Below, in pieces: positions 1 through 9,045 of a DNA stretch of 64,000 nucleotides (the stretch's first letter is position 1; each line of letters starts with the position of its first letter). The DNA is from Glutamicibacter nicotianae (lineage in GTDB: Bacteria > Actinomycetota > Actinomycetes > Actinomycetales > Micrococcaceae). A model generated the notes under the pieces. It saw nothing but the letters and a program-made list of their open reading frames with translations, was not told the origin of the DNA and searched no databases. Position numbers and translations under genes: made by a program. The stretch covers positions 180,876 through 244,875 of the forward strand of contig NZ_BJNE01000004.1 in NCBI RefSeq assembly GCF_006539525.1, given 5' to 3'.

Positions 1-620
1 ACGGCGGAGCGGTCACCATCACCGAGGCCAGCACCCGCGAGGAAAGCTACGTGGTGCGCACCGCCATCCATTCAGAGTCCAAGGCCCGCATCGCCCAGCG
101 CGCGCTGAGCCTGCTGCCGGTCTCCGACGCCTCAGTCATCATCGACGCGGGAACCACCACGGAAATCCTGGCCGAACGCATGCTCAAGAGCACCGCGGGC
201 ACCGGACTGGTGGTCATCACGCACGCCCTGCCCATCGCCGCTGCCCTGGTCCACAGCCCGGATATCGCCTTGGAGCTGATCGGCGGGCGGGTCCGCGGCA
301 TCACCGGCGCCTCCAGCGGAGCCCGCACCGTGCAGGAATACTCCCAGTACCGGGCGGACATAGCCTTCATCGGCACCAACGGGCTGCATGCAGGATTCGG
401 CCTGAGCACCCCGGACCCGCTGGAAGCCGCCGTCAAGCGCGCCCTGGTCGCCAGCGCCCGCCGCGTGGTGCTGCTGGCCGACGGATCCAAATTCGACCAG
501 GAAACCCTGGTCTGCTTTGCCCGGTTTGAAGACATCGACACACTGGTCACCGACCAGCAGCCCGGCGAGGAGCTCGCTGCCGCGCTGGAAGCCGCGGATG
601 TCGAGGTGGTGATCGCATGA
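1..620 (+). CDS. DeoR/GlpR-family transcriptional regulator, 5' truncated by window edge
   Basis: Reading frame 3 is open from the first base, so the N-terminal helix-turn-helix lies outside the window and about 205 residues are visible. The start of the visible part (GGAV followed by SESKARIAQRA) and the DAGTTTEILAERM stretch match the sugar-phosphate-sensing DeoR C-terminal domain, which is related to ribose-5-phosphate isomerase. The stop overlaps the fruK start (ATGA), so it is the first gene of the fructose operon. It probably represses that operon and responds to a phosphorylated fructose intermediate, as FruR-type DeoR proteins do; the effector is inferred from context. Confidence 0.9.
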   Translation, partial: GGAVTITEASTREESYVVRTAIHSESKARIAQRALSLLPVSDASVIIDAGTTTEILAERMLKSTAGTGLVVITHALPIAAALVHSPDIALELIGGRVRGITGASSGARTVQEYSQYRADIAFIGTNGLHAGFGLSTPDPLEAAVKRALVASARRVVLLADGSKFDQETLVCFARFEDIDTLVTDQQPGEELAAALEAADVEVVIA

Positions 621-1597
621 TCATCACGCTGACCGCCAATCCGGCACTGGACAAAACCATCGAGCTGGGCGAGCCGCTGGCTCCCGGTGCCGTGCAGCGC
701 GCTGTGGCCAGCCATGTCCAGGCGGCAGGCAAGGGAGTGAACGTCTCGCGCGCCATCGCCGCGGCGGGTGGCGCCACCTTGGCCGTGCTGCCCGGAGCCA
801 GCACCGACCCGCTGGTCACCGCGCTGGCCCACGACCAGCTGGCTCACCGGAACCTGCCGATCGCCGAAGCGCTGCGCACCAACACCACCCTGACCGATCC
901 CGATGGCACCACCACCAAGATCAATGAGCCAGGTCCCGCCCTTGATGCGCAGCAGCTGGCCGAGCTCGGCGAGCTGGTCGCCGAAGCGGCCGCCGGCGCC
1001 AGCTGGCTGGTGATGGCCGGCTCGCTGCCGCCGGGAGTTCCCGCCGGCTTCTATGCGCAGCTGACCTCAAAATTGCGCGCGGCCTTGGGCGCAAAGTGCC
1101 CGAAGATCGCCGTGGACACTTCCGGCGCACCGCTGCTCGAGCTCTTTGCCCACGGCCAGCAGCACATCCCAGACCTGGTCAAGCCCAACGCCGAGGAACT
1201 GGCGCAGCTGGCTGGCGGCCACAGCGAAGCGGCACTGGAAGGCTCCATCGAGCTGGCCGCCAGCTGCGCGCAGCAGCTGCTGGACCGGGGCGCCGGCGCG
1301 GTGCTGGCCACGCTCGGGGCACAGGGCGCGCTGCTGGTCACCAAGCAGGGCGCCTGGCATGGTTCGCACACCCCGATCATCCCGCGCAGCACCGTGGGGG
1401 CTGGCGATTCCTCGCTGGCCGGCTACCTGCTGGCCGATGCCGCTGGGGCCAGCGCCCCTGAACGGCTGAGAAACGCCGTCGCCTACGGAGCTGCGGCAAC
1501 GCAGCTGCCTGGCTCCACCATCCCGACAGAATCCGATCTCACCGCTGGCGCCGTAACCGTCAGCGAACTTACCTCAACGCAAGGAACCGAGTCATGA
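617..1597 (+). CDS. fruK: 1-phosphofructokinase
   Basis: PfkB-family sugar kinase of 326 residues that phosphorylates fructose-1-phosphate to fructose-1,6-bisphosphate in the cytoplasm. The N-terminus (TANPALDKTIEL) and the AAGKGVNVSRA segment are typical of the FruK/LacC branch. The PfkB signature VGAGDSSLAGY places the catalytic base at Asp264. The gene overlaps the upstream DeoR stop by four bases and its own stop overlaps the fruA start. This spacing fits translational coupling, and its place before the PTS transporter supports the fructose assignment over tagatose-6-phosphate kinase. Confidence 0.95.
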   Translation: MIITLTANPALDKTIELGEPLAPGAVQRAVASHVQAAGKGVNVSRAIAAAGGATLAVLPGASTDPLVTALAHDQLAHRNLPIAEALRTNTTLTDPDGTTTKINEPGPALDAQQLAELGELVAEAAAGASWLVMAGSLPPGVPAGFYAQLTSKLRAALGAKCPKIAVDTSGAPLLELFAHGQQHIPDLVKPNAEELAQLAGGHSEAALEGSIELAASCAQQLLDRGAGAVLATLGAQGALLVTKQGAWHGSHTPIIPRSTVGAGDSSLAGYLLADAAGASAPERLRNAVAYGAAATQLPGSTIPTESDLTAGAVTVSELTSTQGTES

Positions 1598-3609
1598 GTG
1601 AACTAATCACCGCAGAGCTCGTGCTGCTCGACGCCGACCTGGGCAACAGCACGAGCGAGGTCATCGAGCAGCTGGCCCTGCTGGTGGCCAACCAGGGGCG
1701 CGCCACCGATGCCGCCGCACTGGCCGCCGATGCCAAGGCCCGCGAAGCCAAGACCGCGACCGGGGTGCCCGGCGGCATCGCCATCCCGCACTGCCGTTCG
1801 GCAGCGGTCACCGAACCGACCCTGGCCATGGTCCGGCTGGCCCCGCCGGTGGACTTCGGCGCGAAGGACGGCGAAGCCGACCTGGTGTTCTTCATTGCCG
1901 CCCCGGACGGCGCCGACCAGGCCCACCTCAAGCTGCTCTCCAAGCTGGCCCGCGCGCTGGTGAAGAAGCCGTTCACCGCTTCGCTGCGCGAAGCAGGCAG
2001 CGAAGCGGAGATCGTCGAGCTGATCCGCGCCGTGGTCTCCGACGCTCCTGCGGTCTCCGTCCCCTCCGCTTCCCCGGCTTCCAGCCCTGCCGCCGCACCG
2101 GCCGCTGCGGCCGTTGCCAAGAAGAAGATCATTGCGGTCACCGCCTGCCCTACCGGCATTGCCCACACCTACATGGCCGCCGATTCGCTGGCCCAGGCCG
2201 CCGGCGAAATGGGTGTCGACTTCGCGGTGGAAACCCAGGGCTCCTCGGGTTCCACCCCGCTGGATCCGGCGGTCATCGAAGCCGCCGACGCAGTGATTTT
2301 CGCGGTGGACGTGGATGTGCGCGACCGCGGCCGCTTTGCGGGCAAGCCGGTGATCCAGGTTCCGGTCAAGCGCGGCATCGACGAACCGGCGAAGCTCATC
2401 AATGACGCCATCGCCGCCTCCGAAGACCCCAAGGCGGCCCGGGTTCCGGCTGGTGCCGCCGCGTCCAGCGAGGAATCAGCGGGCAGCGAATCCTTCGGCG
2501 CAGGCCTGAAGCGCGCGCTGCTCACCGGCGTCTCCTACATGATCCCGTTCGTCGCCGGCGGCGGTCTGCTCATCGCGCTGGGCTTCCTGCTCGGCGGATA
2601 CGCCATCACCGATGTAGCAGACCAATACTTGACCGAGAATACGCTGTTCAACTTGCCGGAAGCCGGCTTGCTTGCCTACCTCGGTGCGGTGGCGTTCAAG
2701 ATCGGCGGACTGTCCATGGGCTTCCTGGTCCCAGCGCTGGCCGGTTACATCGCCTACGCCTACGCCGACCGTCCGGGCATCGCCCCGGGCTTCACCGCGG
2801 GTGCCGTGGCCGGCTTCATGGGAGCCGGATTCATTGGCGGCATCGTCGGCGGTATCATCGCCGGCCTGGCCTGCCGCTGGATCAATTCCTGGACCGTGCC
2901 GCGCTGGCTGCGCGGGCTGATGCCAGTGGTCATCGTGCCGTTGCTTGGTTCCATTATCGCTTCGGGCTTGATGTTCCTGTTCCTCGGCGGTCCGATCGCC
3001 CAGCTCACCGAAGCCCTCAATGGCTGGCTCTCGGGCATGTCCGGCACCGCGGCAGCTATCCTCGGCCTGATCCTGGGCCTGATGATGGCCATCGATTTGG
3101 GCGGACCGGTCAACAAGGTCGCTTACTCCTTCGCGGTAGCCGGCTTGGGTGCCGGCTCGGTGGCCGAGAACCCGGCCCCGCTGATGATCATGGCCGCCGT
3201 GATGGCCGCCGGCATGGTTCCGCCGCTGGCGATGGCCCTGGCCACCGCCGTCTCCCCGAAGCTGTTCACCGGGGCGGAACGCGAAAACGGCAAGGCGGCC
3301 TGGCTGCTGGGCGCCGCCTTCATTTCCGAAGGCGCTATCCCCTTCGCCGCGGCCGACCCGCTGCGCGTCATCCCGGCTTCCATGGTGGGCGCCGGGGTCA
3401 CCGGCTCGCTGATCATGAGCTTCGATGTGCTCTCCCAGGCACCGCACGGCGGCATCTTCGTCTTCTTCGCCATGGATAACACCTGGCCGATGTTCCTGCT
3501 GGCCACCGTCATCGGTACTCTGGTTTCCGCGGCGCTGGTGATCGTCCTGAAGAAATATGTCCGCAAGGCCCCCGCGGGAGCCGTTGAAGAGGCAAAGGCC
3601 GCAGCATGA
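1594..3609 (+). CDS. fruA: PTS fructose transporter, fused EIIA-EIIB-EIIC
   Basis: A 671-residue fused permease that imports fructose while phosphorylating it to fructose-1-phosphate. Residues 1 to about 150 are EIIA, with the phospho-accepting His66 in GIAIPHCRS. An Ala/Pro/Ser linker follows, then EIIB (about 178-275) with the active Cys185 in AVTACPTGIAHTYMAAD. EIIC occupies about 300-655 with many hydrophobic segments and the conserved IPFAAADPLR loop. ATGA overlaps link it to fruK upstream and ptsI downstream. All phosphotransfer residues are present, so it should be functional. Confidence 0.96.
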   Translation: MSELITAELVLLDADLGNSTSEVIEQLALLVANQGRATDAAALAADAKAREAKTATGVPGGIAIPHCRSAAVTEPTLAMVRLAPPVDFGAKDGEADLVFFIAAPDGADQAHLKLLSKLARALVKKPFTASLREAGSEAEIVELIRAVVSDAPAVSVPSASPASSPAAAPAAAAVAKKKIIAVTACPTGIAHTYMAADSLAQAAGEMGVDFAVETQGSSGSTPLDPAVIEAADAVIFAVDVDVRDRGRFAGKPVIQVPVKRGIDEPAKLINDAIAASEDPKAARVPAGAAASSEESAGSESFGAGLKRALLTGVSYMIPFVAGGGLLIALGFLLGGYAITDVADQYLTENTLFNLPEAGLLAYLGAVAFKIGGLSMGFLVPALAGYIAYAYADRPGIAPGFTAGAVAGFMGAGFIGGIVGGIIAGLACRWINSWTVPRWLRGLMPVVIVPLLGSIIASGLMFLFLGGPIAQLTEALNGWLSGMSGTAAAILGLILGLMMAIDLGGPVNKVAYSFAVAGLGAGSVAENPAPLMIMAAVMAAGMVPPLAMALATAVSPKLFTGAERENGKAAWLLGAAFISEGAIPFAAADPLRVIPASMVGAGVTGSLIMSFDVLSQAPHGGIFVFFAMDNTWPMFLLATVIGTLVSAALVIVLKKYVRKAPAGAVEEAKAAA

Positions 3610-5288
3610 GCCAGGCATTCACCGGAGTAGGCGTCAGCGCCGGACGGGTCATCGGATCCGTGCGCCGCATGCCCGAACCGATCCTCCCGCCCGCAGACGG
3701 CGCCCCTTTGCCGGCAGGCTCCAGCCCGGAAGCCGAGGCCGAGCGCCTGGCCGCGGCCGCGCAAGCGGTTGCCGCGCAGCTCAAGGAGCGCGCGGCGCAG
3801 GCCACGGGCGATGCCCAAGCGGTGCTCAAGGCCACCGCGCTGATGGCCAGCGACCGCACCCTGCTCAAGTCCGCCACCAAGCTGGTCGCCTCCGGCACCT
3901 GCGCCGAATCGGCCATCTGGGAGGCCGCCGATGCGGTGGCCACGCAGCTGTCGGCCCTCGGCGGCTACATGGCCGAACGCGCCGGGGACGTGCTCGACGT
4001 GCGCGCCCGCATCGTCGCGCAGCTGCGCGGCGTGCCCGCACCGGGCATCCCCGACTCGGATGAGCCGTTCATCCTGGCCGCGGTGGACCTGGCTCCGGCC
4101 GATACCGCGACATTGGATCCGGCGAAGGTGCTGGCGCTGGTCACCTCCGATGGCGGGCCGCAATCGCATACCGCCATCATCGCCCGCTCGCTGGGCCTTC
4201 CGGCCGTCGTGGCGGCGCCCGGCACCACCGCGCTGGCCGATGGGGACCAGGTCTTCGTCGACGGCATCGACGGGCTGGTCATCGCCGATCCCGGAGCAGC
4301 CGAAGAGCACCTGGCCGCCACCTACGCCAACCGCGAGGAGCTGCCGGAGTTTTCCGGCAACGGCCAGCTTTCTGACGGGCACCATGTCCCGCTGCTGGCC
4401 AATGTGGGCAGCGGCGTCGACGCGCAGCTGGCAGCCGCGGCGGGAGCCGAGGGCGTGGGCCTGCTGCGCACCGAATTCTGCTTCTTGGGCAAGGACAAGG
4501 AACCGACCCGCGAAGAGCAGGTCGAAGCCTACGGTGCGGTGTTCGCCGCCTTCGGCGGCCGGAAGGTCGTGGTGCGCACACTGGATGCCGGGGCCGACAA
4601 GCCGCTGCCGTTCCTGACCGATGCCAGCGAGCCGAACCCCGCCCTGGGCGTGCGCGGCTACCGCACGACCCTTGCCAGCCCCGGTGTGCTCGAACGCCAG
4701 CTCGAAGCCATCGCGCAAGCCGCCAGCGAGCACCAGGCCGAGGTCTGGGTGATGGCGCCGATGATTTCCATTCCATCCGAAGCGCAGCAGTTCGCGCAGC
4801 TTGCCAAGGCAGCCGGGCTGGCCACCGCCGGGACGATGATCGAGGTCCCTTCGGCGGCCATGCTGTCAGGCCAGATCCTGCAGCGCTGCGATTTCGTCTC
4901 CATCGGCACCAATGACCTGACCCAGTACACCATGGCGGCGGACCGCCAGCTCGGTGCCCTGGCCGAGCTCAACGATCCCTGGCAGCCGGCAGTGCTGCAC
5001 ATGGTGGCCGCCACCGCCGCCGGTGCCAAGGCAGCTGGTGGCAAGCCGGTTGGCGTGTGCGGCGAGGCCGCCGCCGACCCGGCCCTGGCAGTGGTGCTGG
5101 TGGGGCTGGGCGTGAGCACCCTGTCCATGAACAAGCGTGCCTTGGCACCGGTCGCCGCGGTGCTGCGCACCGTGGATTTGGCCACCGCACAGCGCCTGGC
5201 CCAGCTGGCCCTGGACGCCGAGTCCGCCGAGGCGGCACGCAGTGCCGTGCGCGCGCAATTGGGCGAGCTGGACCGCTTTGGCCTCTAG
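3606..5288 (+). CDS. ptsI: Phosphoenolpyruvate-protein phosphotransferase (PTS enzyme I)
   Basis: 560-residue enzyme I, which takes phosphate from PEP and passes it to HPr. The phosphorylated histidine is His188 in SDGGPQSHTAIIAR. The PEP-binding barrel follows (LLRTEFCFL, TLDAGADKPLPF, IGTNDLTQYTMAADR), and the C-terminal catalytic cysteine lies in GVCGEAAADP. It overlaps fruA by four bases and precedes ptsH, so one transcript encodes the general PTS proteins and the fructose-specific permease together. Confidence 0.97.
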   Translation: MSQAFTGVGVSAGRVIGSVRRMPEPILPPADGAPLPAGSSPEAEAERLAAAAQAVAAQLKERAAQATGDAQAVLKATALMASDRTLLKSATKLVASGTCAESAIWEAADAVATQLSALGGYMAERAGDVLDVRARIVAQLRGVPAPGIPDSDEPFILAAVDLAPADTATLDPAKVLALVTSDGGPQSHTAIIARSLGLPAVVAAPGTTALADGDQVFVDGIDGLVIADPGAAEEHLAATYANREELPEFSGNGQLSDGHHVPLLANVGSGVDAQLAAAAGAEGVGLLRTEFCFLGKDKEPTREEQVEAYGAVFAAFGGRKVVVRTLDAGADKPLPFLTDASEPNPALGVRGYRTTLASPGVLERQLEAIAQAASEHQAEVWVMAPMISIPSEAQQFAQLAKAAGLATAGTMIEVPSAAMLSGQILQRCDFVSIGTNDLTQYTMAADRQLGALAELNDPWQPAVLHMVAATAAGAKAAGGKPVGVCGEAAADPALAVVLVGLGVSTLSMNKRALAPVAAVLRTVDLATAQRLAQLALDAESAEAARSAVRAQLGELDRFGL

Positions 5289-5340
5289 GCCCCCGGAATT
5301 TACCGCAATCAACCATTTACGAGAACCTGAAGGAGCCATC

Positions 5341-5619
5341 ATGGCAGAACGTACAGCAATCATCGGAAGCCGCGTCGGACTGCATGCCCGCCCGGCAGCC
5401 ATCTTCGCCGAGGCCGCGGCCGAAGCGCCCGTTGAGGTCACCATCGCCCACGAGGGCGAACCCGCCGACGAGGCGCTGGACGCGTCCAGCATCCTCTCGC
5501 TGATGGGCCTGGGCGCGGAATACGGTTCCACCGTCGTGCTGCGGGCCGAGGGAGAAGGGGCCGAGGCCGTCCTGGAGCAGCTGGCCGCCATCCTGGAAAC
5601 CGACCACGACGCCGAGTAG
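5341..5619 (+). CDS. ptsH: Phosphocarrier protein HPr
   Basis: 92-residue HPr that relays phosphate from enzyme I to EIIA domains. The active histidine is His15 in VGLHARPAA. Ser50 in DASSILSLM aligns with the regulatory serine of HPr proteins, although HPr kinase is generally absent from actinobacteria. The ATG at 5341 follows a good AAGGAG site (5329-5334), and the protein length is normal. The last part of the gene and its downstream flank are repeated in diverged form at 7464-7602. Confidence 0.97.
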   Translation: MAERTAIIGSRVGLHARPAAIFAEAAAEAPVEVTIAHEGEPADEALDASSILSLMGLGAEYGSTVVLRAEGEGAEAVLEQLAAILETDHDAE

Positions 5620-5711
5620 TTTCCAGCGGTTTCCCGGGGATCATGCGCCATCGCATGGTCCCCGGTTTCTTTGAATCCCGCTCATTGGTGATTTGAACTC
5701 AATCACTGGAT
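5545..5711 (+). repeat. Left copy of diverged repeat: ptsH 3' end plus flank
   Basis: The last roughly 25 codons of ptsH and the sequence to 5711 reappear at 7464-7602. Over the last 15 codons including the stop the copies differ at 5 of 45 bases. The distal 44-bp flanks (5668-5711 and 7559-7602) agree at 34 positions, with the final 17 bases identical. Confidence 0.8.
5634..5672 (+). terminator. Rho-independent terminator of the fru-pts operon
   Basis: A 14-bp stem (5634-5647 with 5652-5665, one G-T pair) and a four-base loop, followed by TTTCTTT, just downstream of ptsH. The second copy of the ptsH tail near 7547 lacks this hairpin. Confidence 0.85.
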
Positions 5712-5824
5712 ATGCCCCTAATTAGAAGGAGGGGCTCGGCGCGGGAGCTGGCGGTTCCGCCGCCATATGTTCAAGGGCAAGCATCCTTCGGGACATTGAA
5801 TCTGCGTGGCACTAGACTCAGCAC

Positions 5825-6412
5825 ATGGCAATTGACAAAAGTGGCCAAGGGGCCCAATTACGCGAGTATCTGAACGATGCCCGCGAAGCAATCTTGTGGA
5901 AATGCGAAGGATTGAGCGATGCCCAAGCACGGACGCCGCTGACAGCAACAGGCACCCACGTCATGGGGTTGCTGCTTCATCTGGCCGTCACCGAAGCCGG
6001 GTACTTCATCGAATGCCTTGGGCAGAAGATTGAGAATCCCCTGATCCGAGACATCATGGCAGACGATGACGCCCAGGCCGATTTCCGTCCGCCGTCGAAT
6101 ATGACCTTGACTGATGCCATGAATCTGTACCGTGAGGCAACCAGCGCAGCCGATGAGGTTCTGGATCATTCTGAACTGAATTCCCCTGCCGTTGTTCCAT
6201 GGTGGGGAACGCATCGGCACACGACTGTAGAGCGTCTCTTGATCCATATGATCGCCGAGTCCCATCGCCATGCAGGTCACATGGACATCGTGCGCGAGCA
6301 ATTGGACGGGTTCGTCGGGTTGCGCCCCGCAGCTCCCAACATCCCAGATCTGACGCCCGCACAGTGGGACGAAGAACGCTTGCGGCTGCGCGGAATTGCC
6401 GACAACGCATAA
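5825..6412 (+). CDS. DinB/DUF664 family protein (possible mycothiol-dependent enzyme)
   Basis: 195-residue four-helix DinB-fold protein. The metal-site histidines are visible in the first helix (MGLLLHLAVTEAGY) and near residues 140-148 (HMIAESHRHAGHMDIVRE). This spacing matches the DUF664 branch of the DinB superfamily, whose actinobacterial members include mycothiol-dependent enzymes; the substrate is unknown. Codon use is visibly less GC-biased at third positions than in the upstream pts genes. It lies between two copies of the ptsH tail, which suggests later arrival at this site. Confidence 0.8.
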   Translation: MAIDKSGQGAQLREYLNDAREAILWKCEGLSDAQARTPLTATGTHVMGLLLHLAVTEAGYFIECLGQKIENPLIRDIMADDDAQADFRPPSNMTLTDAMNLYREATSAADEVLDHSELNSPAVVPWWGTHRHTTVERLLIHMIAESHRHAGHMDIVREQLDGFVGLRPAAPNIPDLTPAQWDEERLRLRGIADNA

Positions 6413-6597
6413 CTCGTCAACAACCGGCTGGTCTTGCCTAGAGCAGGAATACCCAGCCGGCAGCTGATGGTTTTCAGATGAGACCGCTGGCAAATCCCAT
6501 ACTGACCACCACGGGTGAAGGCCGCGACCCATCGCTGGCCATGACGACGTAGCAACTCTCGATTGCCATGTTCTGCTAACGGAAGCAACGCTCAACG

Positions 6598-7425
6598 ATG
6601 ACAGATTCTGAACCGGTTACTGCACAAGAGCTTCGGATACCATTACCCCTTTGGACGGTTCTGATTCGCATTGCCTCCATGATCGGAGTCCTGGTAGCTG
6701 CGTTGCTGCTCGCGGTGGCCCTGGCCAACTCATCCGACCCGACCTCATATGGGAGCCTGCGGACCCGTATCCTCAGTGGACTTGTCATTTCTGGCCTCAT
6801 TATCGCTATGCTCCTGGCCCTCATTCGTTGTTCAGGGCACCGCGGACTCGACGTTGCCGGTTTCACGACAGCCGTCAGGGACTTGCGAGCGTTCTGCCTG
6901 GGCTTCATTGCGTGGTCTGTGCCCGCGGCCGCGACATTCTTTGTTCTCGCGCTACTCGGCAGCCCATTGCAGGTCGCAGCGCCCTCCGCCGAATTCTGGC
7001 TTGTGCTTCTCCTGCTCTTCTTCGCGGTGCTCTTATCTGAGGCGATCCCCGAGGAACTTGTGTTTCGCGGGTACGTGTCCGCGGTTCTTGCTGAGCGGTT
7101 GTCCTCGTGGTGGGTCATCGGAGTGCAGACTGCGCTCTTCGTTGCTACTGCGGTCCTGCTCCGCGGCGGAGCCAACCCGCTCGACGTGTCATTGTTCGCT
7201 GCCATGGGATTTGTGCTGGGCTATGCTCGACTCGTCACTGGCAGCGTGTGGACTGCCGTCGGTATCCACGTCGCTTTCCAAACCGCATCCCAACTCGTCT
7301 TCACCCATAGCATCATCAAGTTCGACGGTTCACCGGAACTCGCGATGATCGCGCTCGGCGCGGTGCCGTTCACGGGGCTCGCTATCCTGGCCTCGGTTCC
7401 TGGTATCGGGAGAACCCGCGAGTAA
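6598..7425 (+). CDS. CPBP family intramembrane metalloprotease
   Basis: 275-residue polytopic membrane protein with the Abi/CPBP signature: Glu-Glu followed by Arg in AIPEELVFRGYVSA, and a later GIHVAFQTASQ helix with the third-motif histidine. At least six hydrophobic segments are visible. Bacterial members are linked to bacteriocin self-immunity or prenyl-protein-type cleavage, but most are uncharacterised. No bacteriocin gene was seen nearby. Like the DinB gene it sits inside the segment bounded by ptsH-tail copies. The ribosome site before the ATG is weak. Confidence 0.82.
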   Translation: MTDSEPVTAQELRIPLPLWTVLIRIASMIGVLVAALLLAVALANSSDPTSYGSLRTRILSGLVISGLIIAMLLALIRCSGHRGLDVAGFTTAVRDLRAFCLGFIAWSVPAAATFFVLALLGSPLQVAAPSAEFWLVLLLLFFAVLLSEAIPEELVFRGYVSAVLAERLSSWWVIGVQTALFVATAVLLRGGANPLDVSLFAAMGFVLGYARLVTGSVWTAVGIHVAFQTASQLVFTHSIIKFDGSPELAMIALGAVPFTGLAILASVPGIGRTRE

Positions 7426-7463
7426 GGAACTGTTGATAGTACGATTCCGCCTCAATCACGGAC

Positions 7464-7547
7464 GAGGCCGGGGCCGATGGCGAAGGAGCCGAAGCTACCC
7501 TGGTGCAGCTGGCCGCCATCCTGAAAACTGATCATGACGCCGAGTAG
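7464..7547 (+). pseudogene. Orphan ptsH 3' fragment
   Basis: An in-frame stretch ending at TAG (7545-7547) reads ...GEGAEATLVQLAAILKTDHDAE, almost the same as the HPr C-terminus (LEQLAAILETDHDAE). No start or HPr core precedes it. Three of the five base differences in the last 15 codons are synonymous third-position changes. The tail therefore seems to come from a diverged functional ptsH allele rather than from a copy drifting in place. Confidence 0.75.
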
Positions 7548-7558
7548 CTCCCAGAAAT

Positions 7559-7602
7559 CTTTTAATCCCACCCACTGATTGACAGAACTCAATCACTGGA
7601 TG
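7559..7602 (+). repeat. Right copy of the ptsH downstream flank
   Basis: 44 bases that agree with 5668-5711 at 34 positions; the last 17 are identical. They come just before the MFS gene promoter region, so this boundary may mark the original ptsH-MFS junction. Confidence 0.75.
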
Positions 7603-7637
7603 GATGATAGTTCCTACGCACTACCGCAGGAGCTTTC

Positions 7638-8942
7638 ATGAGCGCGCTCAAAACCTCTGCGTTGCGCCTCATCAAGCCGTTCGCCTATCGCGACTACGCC
7701 CTGCTGGCCAGCGCACTCGTCTTCTCCACCTTTGCCGCCGGCATGTGGGCCGTGGCAATGGTCTACCAGGTGCGCCGCCTGGGCGGTGGACCGGTGGAGC
7801 TGTCTGCGGTTGCCACCGCGAATGCCGCAGGGCTGCTGTGCTTCGTGCTACTCGGCGGGATCATGGCGGACCGCCATTCCTGCCGGCGGATCGTGATGCT
7901 GGTCGAGGCGCTGTCGCTGGCGGTCATGGGCGTCACCGCGGTGCTGGCCATGACCGAGGTCCTGCAGCTGTGGCACCTGATGCTTGCCGGCTTCTGCACC
8001 GGGGCCGGCTCGGCCTTCTTCTTCCCGGCCTACTCCGCACTGCTGCCCAAGATGCTCCCCGCCGAGCAGCTGCTGGCGGCTAATGGGCTGGAGGGAACCG
8101 CCCGTCCGGTGGTGCACACCGCCCTGGGCCCGATGGCCGCCGGCTTCGTGGTGGCCGCACTGTCGCCGGCGCATGCCATCATCGGCATCTCGGTGATCCA
8201 CTTGGCGGCGCTGCTGATGCTGCGCAGGATCCCCAACCGCCAGGCATACAACGCGCCGGGGCCAGTTGACGGCCAGGGGCAGCCCGGGATGCTGCGCCAG
8301 CTGCGCGAGGGCATCGGCTACACGGTGCGCACCCGCTGGCTGCTGTGGACGCTGCTGTTCTCGGTCATTTCCGTGTTCACCTTCATCGGCCCCTTCGAGG
8401 TGCTGCTCCCGTTCATCGTCAGCGGCAACCTGCACGGGGATGCCCAGCTGTTCAGCTTCGCCCTGGCCTTCTTCGGCCTCGGTTCGGCAATCGGCTCGCT
8501 GCTGGTTGCCTCCGCGAAATTTCCGCGGCGCTACCTGAGCCTGATGACCGCTTGCTGGTGCCTGGGCACCCTGCCCCTGGCTTTGGTGGGCTATGTCGAT
8601 GAAGCCTGGATGCTGTTCGCGATCCTGCTGGCCTTCGGCATCACCGACGCCGTGGGCATGGTCATCTGGGGCACCCTGCTCCAGCGCCGGGTGCCGGGCC
8701 ATCTGCTCGGACGGATCTCCAGCCTGGATTTCTTCGTCTCGCTGGCGCTGATGCCGCTGTCCATGGCGGCCGCCGGGCCCTTGACCCAGGTGCTCAGCCT
8801 GCAGGCGATTTTCATCATCGCCGGCCTCGCCTCGCCATTGTTCGGAATCATCGCCTGGTGGGCAGGGAAATTTGCCCACGACGAGATCGCGCATCCGCTC
8901 TCGGACCCAGTCCCGGCCGCGCTGGACGGCGAGCGCGGCTGA
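7638..8942 (+). CDS. MFS transporter, enterobactin/multidrug exporter-like
   Basis: 434-residue major facilitator protein with about 12 hydrophobic segments. The N-terminal region (FAYRDYALLASALVFSTFAAGMW) and the GGIMADRHSCRRIVM loop resemble the EntS/MFS_3 group of efflux permeases. The ATG follows an AGGAG site at 7629-7633. It stands alone between the ptsH fragment and the polysaccharide deacetylase gene, so its substrate cannot be deduced. Confidence 0.88.
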   Translation: MSALKTSALRLIKPFAYRDYALLASALVFSTFAAGMWAVAMVYQVRRLGGGPVELSAVATANAAGLLCFVLLGGIMADRHSCRRIVMLVEALSLAVMGVTAVLAMTEVLQLWHLMLAGFCTGAGSAFFFPAYSALLPKMLPAEQLLAANGLEGTARPVVHTALGPMAAGFVVAALSPAHAIIGISVIHLAALLMLRRIPNRQAYNAPGPVDGQGQPGMLRQLREGIGYTVRTRWLLWTLLFSVISVFTFIGPFEVLLPFIVSGNLHGDAQLFSFALAFFGLGSAIGSLLVASAKFPRRYLSLMTACWCLGTLPLALVGYVDEAWMLFAILLAFGITDAVGMVIWGTLLQRRVPGHLLGRISSLDFFVSLALMPLSMAAAGPLTQVLSLQAIFIIAGLASPLFGIIAWWAGKFAHDEIAHPLSDPVPAALDGERG

Positions 8943-9045
8943 GAGGCTCCGGCCAGCTGGCGTTAGGCGAGCACGGATCAAATTCCCAGCGGCTTTGGGC
9001 GTGTAGGTCCCGGGCGTCGCTGCGGGATGGCGAGATGGTGGAAGG

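Noticed and set aside
5716..7463. Transposon or phage origin of the insert after ptsH
   Set aside because: No transposase, integrase, terminal inverted repeats or target-site duplication; the flanks are ptsH sequence, which fits homologous recombination better.
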